From contig JAVQMD010000005.1 of NCBI GenBank assembly GCA_032595675.1, positions 1-64,000 of the forward strand: a stretch of DNA of 64,000 bases. The letters are read 5' to 3'. A program made the translations under genes and the position numbers. Below the pieces are notes generated by a model. That model made no database searches, had not been told where the DNA came from, and was given only the letters and a program-made list of their open reading frames with translations. Position 1 is the stretch's first letter, and each line of letters starts with the position of its first letter. Of this stretch, positions 23,833-32,472 are shown in pieces. The stretch is from Candidatus Electrothrix rattekaaiensis (GTDB taxonomy: Bacteria > Desulfobacterota > Desulfobulbia > Desulfobulbales > Desulfobulbaceae).

Positions 23833-25302
23833 GTGTTTGAACAGACCTTTAAAAATATCGACGATGTACTCTGGAAAGAGAGCGGTTGCTCCTCAGAGCT
23901 GGATTATACCGAGCAGACTTCCTGGCTCCTCTTTCTTAAATACCTGGATGATCTGGAGCAGGAACGGGCCTTGGCAAGCGAGCTGCAAGGTCGGGAATAC
24001 AGCTTTATCCTGGCAGAAGAGTACCGCTGGTCCTCTTGGGCTGCCCCGAAAAAGGCTGACAAGACAGCTGATCCGGATGCGGCCCTGACCGGGGATGACC
24101 TGATCGACTTTGTCAACAACAAGCTCTTTCCCTATCTCCGGGGCTTCCGACAGCGTGCTGCTTCGCCGGACACCATTGAGTACAAGATCGGGGAGATCTT
24201 TTCCGAGATCCGCAATAAATTCCAGTCTGGCTATTCCCTGCGCGATGCCCTGGATCTGGTGGATCAGCTCCGCTTCCGTTCCCAGCAGGAAAAGCACGAG
24301 CTGTCTCATCTCTATGAAAGCAAGATCAAGAACATGGGCAATGCCGGGCGCAACGGGGGCGAGTACTACACGCCCCGGCCCCTGATTCGAGCCATGATCC
24401 GGGTCATCCGCCCGCGCATCGGGGAAACCGTGTATGACGGGGCCTGCGGCTCTGCGGGCTTCCTCTGCGAAACCCATGATTATCTGCGCTATACCAGGGA
24501 CGGCAAACCAGCCAAATTGAGCACAGCCCAGCTGGCTGCCCTGAAGACCCGTACCTTTTTCGGCAAGGAAAAGAAGAGTCTGGCCTATGTGATCGCCATC
24601 ATGAATCTGATCCTGCACGGGATTGATGCGCCCAATATCCTCCATACCAACACCTTGGCCGACAATCTCTCCCATGTGCAGGAGAAGGACCGTTACGATA
24701 TCATCTTGGCTAATCCGCCCTTTGGCGGCAAGGAGCGCAAGGAGATTCAGCAGAATTTCACCATCAAGACCGGCGAAACCGCCTTTCTCTTTCTTCAGCA
24801 TTTCATCAAGTTCCTCAAGGCCGGGGGACGGGCCGCAGTGGTGATCAAGAATACCTTTCTCTCCAATTCCGATAATGCGGCCAAGGCCCTGCGCCGGGAT
24901 CTGCTGGAATCCTGCAATCTCCATACCGTGCTGGACTGCCCCGGCGGCACCTTTCTTGGGGCTGGGGTCAAGACTGTGGTGCTCTTTTTTGAAAAAGGGG
25001 CACCTACGCAAAAGATCTGGTATTATCAGCTTGATCCGGGGCGGAATATGGGCAAGACCAATCCGCTCAATGATGAGGATTTGGAGGAGTTTGTTGAGCT
25101 GCAAGCCGGGTTTGCGGACAGCGAGAAATCCTGGTCGGTCCGGGTGGCTGATCTTGATCAGGAGGGGCTTGACCTGTCGGTGCGGAATCCTCATGCGGAG
25201 GAGGAAGTGCCCTTGCGGGAGCCGGTTGATATTTTGGCGGAGATTGCGGGGTTGGATCGGGAGAGTGCTGAGGTTTTGGAGCGGATTGGGGGGTTGGTGT
25301 GA
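23833..25302 (+). CDS. hsdM: Type I restriction-modification system methyltransferase subunit
   Basis: This 489-residue protein starts at a GTG (MFEQTFKNIDDVLW). The N-terminal helical HsdM domain (to about residue 150) leads to the N6-adenine methyltransferase domain: GNAGRNGGEYYTPRPLI, the AdoMet motif I YDGACGSAGFL, and the catalytic motif IV ILANPPFGG. In the HsdM2S complex it methylates adenine in the target that HsdS specifies. It overlaps hsdS by 4 bases (GTGA) and is the first gene of a complete hsdM-hsdS-hsdR operon. Confidence 0.95.
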   Translation: MFEQTFKNIDDVLWKESGCSSELDYTEQTSWLLFLKYLDDLEQERALASELQGREYSFILAEEYRWSSWAAPKKADKTADPDAALTGDDLIDFVNNKLFPYLRGFRQRAASPDTIEYKIGEIFSEIRNKFQSGYSLRDALDLVDQLRFRSQQEKHELSHLYESKIKNMGNAGRNGGEYYTPRPLIRAMIRVIRPRIGETVYDGACGSAGFLCETHDYLRYTRDGKPAKLSTAQLAALKTRTFFGKEKKSLAYVIAIMNLILHGIDAPNILHTNTLADNLSHVQEKDRYDIILANPPFGGKERKEIQQNFTIKTGETAFLFLQHFIKFLKAGGRAAVVIKNTFLSNSDNAAKALRRDLLESCNLHTVLDCPGGTFLGAGVKTVVLFFEKGAPTQKIWYYQLDPGRNMGKTNPLNDEDLEEFVELQAGFADSEKSWSVRVADLDQEGLDLSVRNPHAEEEVPLREPVDILAEIAGLDRESAEVLERIGGLV

Positions 25303-26552
25303 GTACAGGATGGAAAACAGTAACGTTGGCTGATGTATGTTCATTTGAAAATGGAGATAGAGGAAAGAACTATCCTGGCCGCAAGGCATTCGTGAAGACT
25401 GGAGTTCCTTTTATAAATAGCGGACACCTAAAAGGTGGTACTATTAATACTGATAAAATGAACTTCATAGAAAGAGAAAGGTTCAATCTGGTAAGCAGAG
25501 GTAAAATCATAAAAGGAGACCTGCTGTTTTGCCTCCGTGGTTCTTTAGGGAAATTCGCTATAGTGGATGATATAAGTGAAGGTGCTATTGCATCTTCCCT
25601 TATTATTGTTCGTCCAGGAGAGCAATTAAACAACAGATATCTGGCTGCTTATTTTTCAAGCCAGCTTTGCCTAGCACAGATTAATAAATTTAGAAATGGG
25701 GCTGCACAACCAAACCTTTCAGGAAAAAACCTTGGGCTCTTCAAGATACCTCTTCCTCTTCTTCCAGAACAAAAACGCATTGTCGCCATCCTGGATGAAA
25801 CCTTTGCAGGCATCGACCAAGCCATTGCCAATACCAAGAAAAACCTTACCAATGCTCGTGAGGTGTTTGAGAGTTATCTTAATGGAGTGTTTATCCAAAA
25901 GGATGAGGGCTGGACTGAAACTTCATTGGTGAATGAAATAGAGTTACTGACGGGATTTGCTTTCAAGAGCAAAGGTTACTCCGAAGAGCCAAACAGTATC
26001 AAGCTGTTACGAGGTGACAACATTATTCAAGGTGCTTTCCGATGGGAAAGTGCAAAAAAATGGTCAGCTAGTGACGTGGACTCTTACTCGAAATATTATC
26101 TCCGAGCAGGAGACGTTGTTCTTGCTATGGATAGAACTTGGGTCAAGGCCGGTCTAAAATATGCTCAAATTGAAGAAAAAGACTTACCCTGCCTATTAGT
26201 CCAACGAGTTGCTCGCCTTCGACCGAAGAGTAATTTAGACAGCAATTTTCTGAAATATTTGATCAGTAGCAACGAATTCACCAAGTATGTTCTTTCTATT
26301 CAAACCGGAAGCGGTGTCCCTCATATTAGCGGGGCGCAGATTAAAGCATTCCAATTTGGCAAACCAACCACCGCGATACAAAAAAAGACTTCAGCTGAAT
26401 TAGACAAGCTACACCTTGAAATCCAGCACCTCGAATCCATCTACCAGAAAAAACTCACCGCCCTGGCAGAACTCAAACAATCCATCCTGCACAAGGCCTT
26501 CACCGGTGAACTCACCCAAACCCCGGAACAGGAACTTGCTGAGGCTTGTTGA
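25299..26552 (+). CDS. hsdS: Type I restriction-modification system specificity subunit
   Basis: This 417-residue protein starts at the GTG at 25299, overlapping hsdM. Two target-recognition domains (about residues 1-150 and 205-345) alternate with two conserved helical spacers: LPEQKRIVAILDETFAGIDQ in the middle and a C-terminal helix ending AELKQSILHKAFTGEL. The TRDs are noticeably more A+T-rich than hsdM and hsdR, typical of recombined specificity domains. Each half recognises one side of a bipartite site. A dispersed repeat begins directly at the stop codon. Confidence 0.93.
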   Translation: MSTGWKTVTLADVCSFENGDRGKNYPGRKAFVKTGVPFINSGHLKGGTINTDKMNFIERERFNLVSRGKIIKGDLLFCLRGSLGKFAIVDDISEGAIASSLIIVRPGEQLNNRYLAAYFSSQLCLAQINKFRNGAAQPNLSGKNLGLFKIPLPLLPEQKRIVAILDETFAGIDQAIANTKKNLTNAREVFESYLNGVFIQKDEGWTETSLVNEIELLTGFAFKSKGYSEEPNSIKLLRGDNIIQGAFRWESAKKWSASDVDSYSKYYLRAGDVVLAMDRTWVKAGLKYAQIEEKDLPCLLVQRVARLRPKSNLDSNFLKYLISSNEFTKYVLSIQTGSGVPHISGAQIKAFQFGKPTTAIQKKTSAELDKLHLEIQHLESIYQKKLTALAELKQSILHKAFTGELTQTPEQELAEAC

Positions 26553-26664
26553 CCAACCCCGGCCTTAAAAGACCGGGCTATTTTCGGCAGTCCCTCCGGG
26601 ACGCTGTTACCCTGCCGCCCCGGAGGGGCCGAGCGATAATAACCCACTGTTTTAACGGTGGGCC
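26553..26664. repeat. Copy 3 of the inverted-repeat element family, core only, between hsdS and hsdR
   Basis: The same palindromic core as at 21470-21592: CCCGGCCTTAAAAGACCGGG, then GGCAGTCCCTCCGGGACGCT, a GCCGCCCCGGAGGGGC unit, and CCCACTGTTTTAACGGTGGG. No terminal repeats are present. It occupies nearly the whole hsdS-hsdR gap. The hsdR frame is open through the repeat, so a start upstream of 26681 would add repeat-encoded residues. Its hairpins could reduce hsdR transcription relative to hsdM and hsdS. Confidence 0.75.
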
Positions 26665-26680
26665 TAACAACGACGATGCC

Positions 26681-29053
26681 ATGAACGAAGCAGAAACCAG
26701 AGCAGAACTGATCGACCCAGCCCTAGCCCAAGCCGGGTGGGGCAGAGTCGAAGCCAGCCGGGTCCGGCGGGAGGTCATTGCTCCGGGCCGTCTCATCGGC
26801 AGCAACAAGCGCGGCAAGGCTGAGATTGCCGATTACGTGCTCATCTACAAAGGCCATAAACTGGCCGTGATTGAGGCCAAGCGGCGCAGCCTCCCAGATA
26901 CCGAGGGCGTGGCTCAGGCCAAGAGCTATGCCACCCGCCTCCAAACCCGGTTTGCCTTTTCCACCAACGGCCTGGGTATCTACCAAATCAACATGGAGAC
27001 CGGCCAGGAGGAGCATGTTGCCGCTTTTCCAAGCCCGGAACAACTCTGGGATGCCACCTTTAAAGAGGCCGACAGCTGGCGAGACCGCTTTGCCGCAATC
27101 CCCTTTGAAGACCGAGGCGGTGGTTGGCAGGCCCGCTATTACCAGCATAACGCCATCAACCGGGTGCTGGAGGCCATCGCCGCAGGCCAAGACCGCATCC
27201 TCCTGACCTTGGCCACGGGCACCGGCAAAACCTGCATCGCCTTTCAACTGGCCTGGAAGCTCTTCCACAGCCGCTGGAACCTCCGGGATCGCAAGACAAC
27301 CAACCAGCCCACTCGCCGCCCCCGCATTCTCTTTCTTGCTGATCGTAATATCCTGGCAAATCAGGCCTTCAACGCTTTTTCCGCCTTTGCCGAGGACGCC
27401 CTGGTTCGCATTGACCCGGCCAGCATCCGCAAAAAAGGAACCGTGCCCAGGAACGGCAGCATCTTCTTTACCATCTTCCAGACCTTTATGAGCGGCAGGG
27501 ACCAAGAAGGTAATCCCCTGCCCAGTTTTGGCGAATACCCGCCGGATTTCTTTGATTGCATCGTTATTGATGAGTGCCACCGGGGCGGAGCCAATGACGA
27601 AAGCAGCTGGCGGGAGATCCTGGAGTACTTTGCTCCGGCAGTGCAGCTGGGCCTGACCGCCACGCCCAAGCGAGCAAAGAACCGGGATACCTATGCCTAT
27701 TTCGGCGAGCCAGTGTATACCTACTCGCTCCGGGAGGGCATCAACGACGGCTTTCTCACCCCGTTTCGGGTCCGCCAGATCGCTACCACCCTGGACGACT
27801 ATGTCTATACCCCTGATGATGAGGTGCTGACAGGCGAGATCGAGCAAGGACGACGCTACACAGAAGCGAACTTCAACCGAAGTATCGAGATCGGGGTGCG
27901 GGAAAAATACCGGGTGGGCCTGTTCATGAAGATGATTGGTGCGCAGGAAAAGACCCTGGTCTTCTGCGCCACCCAAGAGCATGCTCTTGTCGTGCGAGAT
28001 CTGATCAATCAACAGAGCAGCAGTCCCAACCCCAACTACTGCGTCCGGGTCACTGCTGATGACGGAGCCAGAGGGGAAGGCCTGCTCCGAACCTTTCAGG
28101 ATAATGAGAAAACCATCCCCACCATTCTGACCACCTCGCAAAAGCTCTCCACCGGAGTGGATGCCTCCAATATCCGCAATATCGTGCTGATGCGTCCGGT
28201 CAACTCCATGATTGAGTTCAAGCAGATCATTGGCCGGGGCACCCGCCTCTTTGAGGGCAAGGAGTACTTTACCATCTATGATTTTGTCCGGGCCTATCAT
28301 CATTTCAGCGACCCGGAATGGGACGGCGAGCCCGAGGCGGTCCTGATTGAGCAGCCTGATACATCCCCGGAATCTGGCCCTGATTCCGGTCCTGATCTCG
28401 GTTCTGATTCTGGTTCTGGTATAGCAGAACCGAGCCCGGAGTATGACCCATCTGACAGCACCGATAAACCTAAAATACTCCGCCTCAAACTGGCTGACGG
28501 CAAGGAACGTCTCTTGCAGAGTATGTCCGCCACCACCTTCTGGAGTCCCGGCGGCACCCCCATTTCAGCAGCCCAGTTTATTGAGGAACTCTATGGTGAA
28601 CTGCCTGCCCTGTTCCGGGATGAGGATGAGTTGCGCCGCCTGTGGAGCAAACCAGAAACCCGCAAAAAACTTCTGACCGGGCTGGAGGAAAAGGGTTTTG
28701 GCACTGACCAGCTCAACCAGATCAAACAACATATCCAGGCCGAAAACAGCGACCTCTTTGACGTGCTGGCCTATATCGCCTTTGCCCTGCCGGTCATCAG
28801 CCGCAAAGAACGGGCGGAGAACAGCGGCCCGGCCATCTTCCGCTCCTGTTCAGAGCAGGAAAACGATTTTCTTCGCTTTATCCTGGATCATTATATCGCC
28901 CAAGGGGTCAGTGAACTGGATCAGGAAAAGCTGCCCGGCCTGTTAGAACTGAAATACCATTCCCTGGGCGATGCTGTGGATACCTTGGGGAGTATTGCTG
29001 AAATCCGGCAGCTCTTTGTTGGTTTTCAGGGGTCTTTGTATACGAATTTATGA
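26681..29053 (+). CDS. hsdR: Type I restriction-modification system endonuclease/translocase subunit
   Basis: The start is set at ATG 26681 (MNEAETRAELIDPALAQAGW); the frame continues upstream only through the dispersed repeat. The product is about 790 residues. The N-terminal PD-(D/E)XK nuclease has IADYVLIYKGHKLAVIEAKR (Asp, then Glu-x-Lys). The SF2 motor has LATGTGKTCIAF (Walker A), VIDECHRGG (DECH box), GLTATPKR, and QIIGRGTRLFEGKEY (motif VI). A Pro/Ser/Asp-rich linker (about residues 565-590) precedes the C-terminal helical HsdR domain that docks on HsdM. It translocates DNA and cuts unmethylated sites. It is compact compared with EcoR124-type HsdR. Confidence 0.93.
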   Translation: MNEAETRAELIDPALAQAGWGRVEASRVRREVIAPGRLIGSNKRGKAEIADYVLIYKGHKLAVIEAKRRSLPDTEGVAQAKSYATRLQTRFAFSTNGLGIYQINMETGQEEHVAAFPSPEQLWDATFKEADSWRDRFAAIPFEDRGGGWQARYYQHNAINRVLEAIAAGQDRILLTLATGTGKTCIAFQLAWKLFHSRWNLRDRKTTNQPTRRPRILFLADRNILANQAFNAFSAFAEDALVRIDPASIRKKGTVPRNGSIFFTIFQTFMSGRDQEGNPLPSFGEYPPDFFDCIVIDECHRGGANDESSWREILEYFAPAVQLGLTATPKRAKNRDTYAYFGEPVYTYSLREGINDGFLTPFRVRQIATTLDDYVYTPDDEVLTGEIEQGRRYTEANFNRSIEIGVREKYRVGLFMKMIGAQEKTLVFCATQEHALVVRDLINQQSSSPNPNYCVRVTADDGARGEGLLRTFQDNEKTIPTILTTSQKLSTGVDASNIRNIVLMRPVNSMIEFKQIIGRGTRLFEGKEYFTIYDFVRAYHHFSDPEWDGEPEAVLIEQPDTSPESGPDSGPDLGSDSGSGIAEPSPEYDPSDSTDKPKILRLKLADGKERLLQSMSATTFWSPGGTPISAAQFIEELYGELPALFRDEDELRRLWSKPETRKKLLTGLEEKGFGTDQLNQIKQHIQAENSDLFDVLAYIAFALPVISRKERAENSGPAIFRSCSEQENDFLRFILDHYIAQGVSELDQEKLPGLLELKYHSLGDAVDTLGSIAEIRQLFVGFQGSLYTNL

Positions 29054-29092
29054 CCGAAGTAAGACGTTTGGAAGGTTCAACAAAGTTTTCTG

Positions 29093-29205
29093 GTTCCCAA
29101 GCTCCAGCTTGGGAATCCTTATTGCTGAAGCTCTGCTTCTTGTATGAAGCGGAGCTTCACGATGTCTGTACCCAAGCAGAGTTTGGGCACCAGCCTAAAA
29201 CACAC
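29093..29205. repeat. Cluster of AAGCT-containing palindromes between hsdR and the CHAT gene
   Basis: It contains TTCCCAAGCTCCAGCTTGGG, then GAAGCTCTGCTTC and GAAGCGGAGCTTC, then CCCAAGCAGAGTTTGGG. These are inverted repeats related to each other in sequence. Very similar AAGCTGGAGCTTGGG palindromes are widespread dispersed repeats in many bacteria. Located between convergent genes, they may also serve as a bidirectional terminator. Confidence 0.65.
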
Positions 29206-29232
29206 TTTCATGTATCCGCCGTAACGGCTCTT

Positions 29233-30039
29233 TCATAACAACACAGGCAGCTCATCTCCCCCGTCACCCTGCATCAGAATTGCAGTTTTGCCCAGCTCAA
29301 AGGCAAAGGGGATATCACGGCCCGCACCGATGGCCTTATAAAATCCTGTGGCAAAGGAAATCGCGGTGGTATCCGGGATGGAAGAAGACATACCGATGAC
29401 ATGCGGGATATGCTCTTTTATCGCCTCTGCCTGCACTGCTGAGTAACAGGCATTGAGCAGCACGCATTGGACGCTGTCTTTGAACAGGCGAAACAGGTTT
29501 GCCAGGGCTGCTGCGCTGACAAGTTTTTCCTTGCCCTGTCCGTCCTCAAAGCATATGCCTTCTGTTGCACCGTGGCCGGAGAAATGAACAAGCTGCGGAG
29601 ACTCGTCCAGAATGGCCTGCATCAGGGAGTCCGGGGTAACGGCCCATTCCTGAGTGAGGATCAGGTTGTCGCGTTCTTTGGCACGCTTCAGGTCGGTGGA
29701 TATATTTTTAACTTCCTCATCCAGGCGGAGCCGGGCGGTGTTGACCGGGTTTGCGGCAAGGAAGAGGATCTTTGTTTTTCCGGTGGCGGAAGGGTTGGTT
29801 TTCTTTTCCGGGTTGTCGCTGTCCGCCGTGGTGTTTCCTGGCTGAAGCTCCGCCAGCTCCTGTTCTACCTGCTGTTGCTCCTGCTTCATCCGGTTAATCT
29901 CACTTTCTATGCGAAAGCGTTCTTCGGCGCGGGTTTCATTGGTGTGCTGTTCCTCCATGAGAGCCAGCCTCTTGCTGATCTGTTCCCATTTTTTCTCTGC
30001 TTCTTTGATTTTGGCGGCGGTAATAAAATCAGGGGGCAT
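29233..30039 (-). CDS. CHAT-domain caspase-like protease with N-terminal coiled coil
   Basis: This 268-residue protein has a coiled coil in residues 8-66 containing ETRAEERFRIESEI and a glutamine/glutamate-rich heptad. After a polar linker comes the CHAT protease domain: ILFLAANPVNTARLRLDEEV, the His box LVHFSGHGATEG (His156) and the Cys box CVLLNACYSA (Cys198). CHAT proteases are effectors in prokaryotic conflict systems, activated by NTPase or receptor partners. The coiled coil has the same ETRxEE core as the AAA protein at 35768-37144. An IS5-like element ends 9 bases upstream of the start codon, cutting the gene off from its original operon. Confidence 0.85.
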   Translation of the reverse strand: MPPDFITAAKIKEAEKKWEQISKRLALMEEQHTNETRAEERFRIESEINRMKQEQQQVEQELAELQPGNTTADSDNPEKKTNPSATGKTKILFLAANPVNTARLRLDEEVKNISTDLKRAKERDNLILTQEWAVTPDSLMQAILDESPQLVHFSGHGATEGICFEDGQGKEKLVSAAALANLFRLFKDSVQCVLLNACYSAVQAEAIKEHIPHVIGMSSSIPDTTAISFATGFYKAIGAGRDIPFAFELGKTAILMQGDGGDELPVLL

Positions 30040-30048
30040 TTTCTATTC

Positions 30049-31000
30049 GAACTGATTTAAACTTTTCTTCCGATTAGACTTCGAAGGTTAATCATCGAAA
30101 AGGCAATACAGTGAAGCCCGAAAAAATATGTGTCATTCCGTTCAAAACGTATGAGCAGGCGTTTAAATTTATCAACCCATGCCCATGTTCGTTCGGTACC
30201 AAACCGGTTTTTATATATTTTTTCGTCAAAAAGCCTTTTGCGCCCTCTTTTCGGTTTTTTACGCCCACGTTTATTTTCGGCTATATTCGGTATGACACCG
30301 TTATTGAAACAGACTTTCCGGGCTCCTTTGGTGTCAAATGCTGAATCTGCATTAAAATAAGAACTGGAGATCGGCAGTTTTCTGTGCTTCATCTCTTTGA
30401 AAAGATAACGTATATTATTTTCAAGCTCGAATGCATCATTATGATTGCCCGCAATGATTTCCGTCGAAGCAATCGGATAGCCGTTTTTATCCAAAAGGGG
30501 CAGGATATTTGTTGTTTTAGCCTTTTTCCGCCCTTGATATTTAGCTGATTTACCTCCTTTTTTGGCTATAGTATGGGTTCCGTCCAAGTTCAGCTCTGAC
30601 AGATTAAGAAGTGACCTGATGCTCTCGACACTCTCATTCCATAATTTTTTCAAACTGCCGTCATTAGACCATTTTCGAAAATGGTGGTAAATAGCCTGCC
30701 AGCTGATCTCCAGTTTATCGGGATCATTTGGATCTTTATCAATGGGAATCATTTCCCATTGACAACCGGTGTGCAGAAAGTAAAGTATATAGTTGAAAAC
30801 TTTATACAAAGGGATAGAGCATGTATATCCTCGTTTCGCCTTACTTAGATAAGGGGCAACGTATTCTTCAAACGCTGCCGGTGTCAGATTTGTCGGTATT
30901 TTGCTCATAGTTATCCTCCATGAAGTATTTGCTTTTTTGGATAACTATAACATATAATATCAAGCAATTAAATCTTCGTGCAAAAAGTTTAAATCAGTTC
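30049..31000 (-). mobile_element. IS5-family-like insertion sequence, 952 bp
   Basis: The terminal inverted repeats GAACTGATTTAAACTTTT (left, 30049-30066) and its inverse (right, 30983-31000) bound a single transposase gene. Direct duplications of TTC flank it (30046-30048 and 31001-31003). It inserted within the last codon/stop region of a repeat-protein gene and directly before the CHAT gene. Excision in silico restores a GAA-TAG ending for the former and a GAGGAA ribosome site for the latter. Confidence 0.88.
30057..30908 (-). CDS. IS5-like family transposase
   Basis: This 283-residue DDE transposase has an N-terminal helical DUF4096-type domain (YVAPYLSKAKRG through GCQWEMIP). Catalytic acidic residues are in ELNLDGTHTIAKKGG (first Asp), SYFNADSAFDTKGA (second Asp), and RFGTERTWAWVDKFKRL (Glu). 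A basic GRKKPKRGRKRLF segment precedes the Glu. The frame is intact, so the element may be active. Its stop codon lies within the terminal repeat. Confidence 0.92.
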   Translation of the reverse strand: MSKIPTNLTPAAFEEYVAPYLSKAKRGYTCSIPLYKVFNYILYFLHTGCQWEMIPIDKDPNDPDKLEISWQAIYHHFRKWSNDGSLKKLWNESVESIRSLLNLSELNLDGTHTIAKKGGKSAKYQGRKKAKTTNILPLLDKNGYPIASTEIIAGNHNDAFELENNIRYLFKEMKHRKLPISSSYFNADSAFDTKGARKVCFNNGVIPNIAENKRGRKKPKRGRKRLFDEKIYKNRFGTERTWAWVDKFKRLLIRFERNDTYFFGLHCIAFSMINLRSLIGRKV

Positions 31001-31206
31001 TTCCTCTTCTTCTGTTTCTTTGGGCGGCTGGAAATCCGGCATAGGTTGGCCCTTTGCATCGTAGTAGACTTTGTTGATCTGGTTGCCTTGGGCATCGTAT
31101 TGGCAGGTCATTTTGTGGTAACCATCTTTGTAGATGGTTGGCTTTCTCTCTTCATCAAAAAAACTTTGTTCAATTAGCTTACCATGTTTATTGTGCTTAA
31201 ATGTAA
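31001..31206 (-). pseudogene. C-terminal remnant of the 32-residue-repeat AAA protein, cut off between two insertion sequences
   Basis: On the minus strand this reads FKHNKHGKLIEQSFFDEE, then RKPTIYKDGYHKMTCQYDAQ, GNQINKVYYDAKGQPMPD and an acidic end (PPKETEEEEE). It is the last one and a half copies of the 32-residue repeat of the gene at 32473-35715. Joining position 31203 to 32529 across the ISAzo13-like element, with one target duplication kept, gives GVHKVTFKHNKHGK in frame, which is the normal repeat pattern. It is no longer linked to a start codon, and its stop now comes from the IS5-like terminal repeat. Confidence 0.85.
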
Positions 31207-31233
31207 GGAACGAGAATTAAATAACTACGGAAT

Positions 31234-31812
31234 TTAAAGCCGCCCTGATGGAACAGCGACATAATTCCATTTCGGCAGAAACTCGTCGAATTTAATTTTC
31301 ATATTTTCTTTAAAATCATCAGCCGTTTTTCGACCTGTCTCAAAGACTTTATCAAGAACGGATGTGAAAACTTTCAGTCCTGCGGATGTCTTCGCTTTGC
31401 TCATCACTTCGTTCACAATCTCGATACTTTTAAATATAACGCCTTCGCAGGCTCTCGTTATATGAGGAAAAAGTCGATGCTCAATCGGATTGTACTTTGA
31501 CGTGTACGGCGGATAATGCGCGATACGAATTTCAATATTCAGTTCGTCCGCCAGCTTCTGTAAATCTTCCTTGAAAATATAGTAACGCGCATTATTACTT
31601 CCTCCGCAGTCGCTGAGCAGCAATATGCCCGTCGCGTTCGGAAAATCGAATTTTCCATGCTCCATCCACCAATTTCGAATACAGGTACACCCGAACTCGG
31701 AGGTGTCATGACTTGTTCCTAATGTGATATAACCGATATTGCGGTATATATCATACAGCCCGTGAGGTACGGCTTTTCTGGTCCCAAGCGACGGAAAATC
31801 ATGATCATTCAC
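31234..31812 (-). CDS. ISAzo13-like transposase, C-terminal catalytic part (second frame)
   Basis: This 192-residue ORF has the DDE domain of ISAzo13-type transposases: GILLLSDCGGSNNARYY with the second catalytic Asp, and AHYPPYTSKYNPIEHRLFPH with the catalytic Glu. Upstream of the formal start, the frame continues back through VTEPVTVNDHDF and ELIGNFYRPGK to the A9 run at 31870-31878, where it meets the first ORF. It is made as a fusion only if ribosomes shift by -1 at the A run; otherwise it is inactive. Confidence 0.85.
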   Translation of the reverse strand: MNDHDFPSLGTRKAVPHGLYDIYRNIGYITLGTSHDTSEFGCTCIRNWWMEHGKFDFPNATGILLLSDCGGSNNARYYIFKEDLQKLADELNIEIRIAHYPPYTSKYNPIEHRLFPHITRACEGVIFKSIEIVNEVMSKAKTSAGLKVFTSVLDKVFETGRKTADDFKENMKIKFDEFLPKWNYVAVPSGRL

Positions 31813-31862
31813 GGTGACAGGCTCTGTAACGAGCAGTTTTCCGGGACGATAAAAATTACCGA

Positions 31863-32450
31863 TCAGCTCTTTTTTTTTACATCCATGCTCATTACAGGAT
31901 TACCCTGCGCACGGTATTCTTCTTTGAGACGCTCTATATTTTTAAACTGCTCATCTCTGTTCGGAATATTTTTCTTTCCCGCCTCGACCTTGAACGCCTT
32001 ACGGGAACGAAAATTATGCTTTTTCAATAATTGATCAACCACAGTGACGCTCACGGAAAACCCATGTTCTTTTAATTTTTCGGAAATTTCTCCGCGTTTC
32101 AGGTTTGTCCATTTAATTGCCTCGTCCACAGGCGAACCCGCCGTGTGATTTTTCAGCACCGCGAAAAATGCGTCATCAAGATCGACGGCGGTCGAGAGGA
32201 CAGATTTACGTCCCCCGCCCGGTTTGCGGATTTGTTCCTTTTTTCCAGAAAGAGGCTGTTTCAGCTCCCTGATTCCACGAGAAATTCTGTCGGCATCGCA
32301 CCGCAGCACACAACATATATAAGTTATGCCGCCGTGCCCTAATTTTGCTGCTTCAACCGCAGCGTATCGACGCTGATCTTTCTCGGACAGGCTGCTGTAA
32401 AAATTGCGCATCTGCGATTCTATTTCGGAAGGATATGATTTTATTTTCAT
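31863..32450 (-). CDS. ISAzo13-like transposase, N-terminal part (first frame)
   Basis: This 195-residue ORF has the helix-turn-helix and first catalytic segments: YAAVEAAKLGHGGITYI, RISRGIRELKQ, GRKSVLSTAVDLDDAF, and NFRSRKAFKVEAGKKN. It ends MSMDVKKKS at an A9 run (31870-31878). The unshifted frame stops two codons later, while a -1 shift gives MDVKKKELIGNF, which is the expected family continuation. Either programmed frameshifting or a one-base deletion explains this. Confidence 0.88.
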   Translation of the reverse strand: MKIKSYPSEIESQMRNFYSSLSEKDQRRYAAVEAAKLGHGGITYICCVLRCDADRISRGIRELKQPLSGKKEQIRKPGGGRKSVLSTAVDLDDAFFAVLKNHTAGSPVDEAIKWTNLKRGEISEKLKEHGFSVSVTVVDQLLKKHNFRSRKAFKVEAGKKNIPNRDEQFKNIERLKEEYRAQGNPVMSMDVKKKS

Positions 32451-32472
32451 AACCGGATAAGAATAAACTCAA

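Noticed and set aside
23893-25389. A 498-codon open frame on the minus strand across hsdM
   Set aside because: It is the exact antisense of hsdM, whose protein has all methyltransferase motifs. The antisense product has no recognisable domains and lies over strongly codon-biased sequence.
26546-26680. A longer hsdR product starting at 26546
   Set aside because: The extra 45 residues are encoded by a dispersed palindromic repeat that also occurs at 2.4 and 21.4 kb. The ATG at 26681 starts the family-like sequence.
26723-28303. A 526-codon open frame on the minus strand across hsdR
   Set aside because: Antisense shadow of hsdR in G+C-richer DNA. The sense strand carries the nuclease and helicase motifs.
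30057-32450. The insertion sequences as part of the CHAT/AAA system
   Set aside because: Both have their own inverted repeats and target duplications, and the host genes rejoin in frame without them, so they are later intruders.
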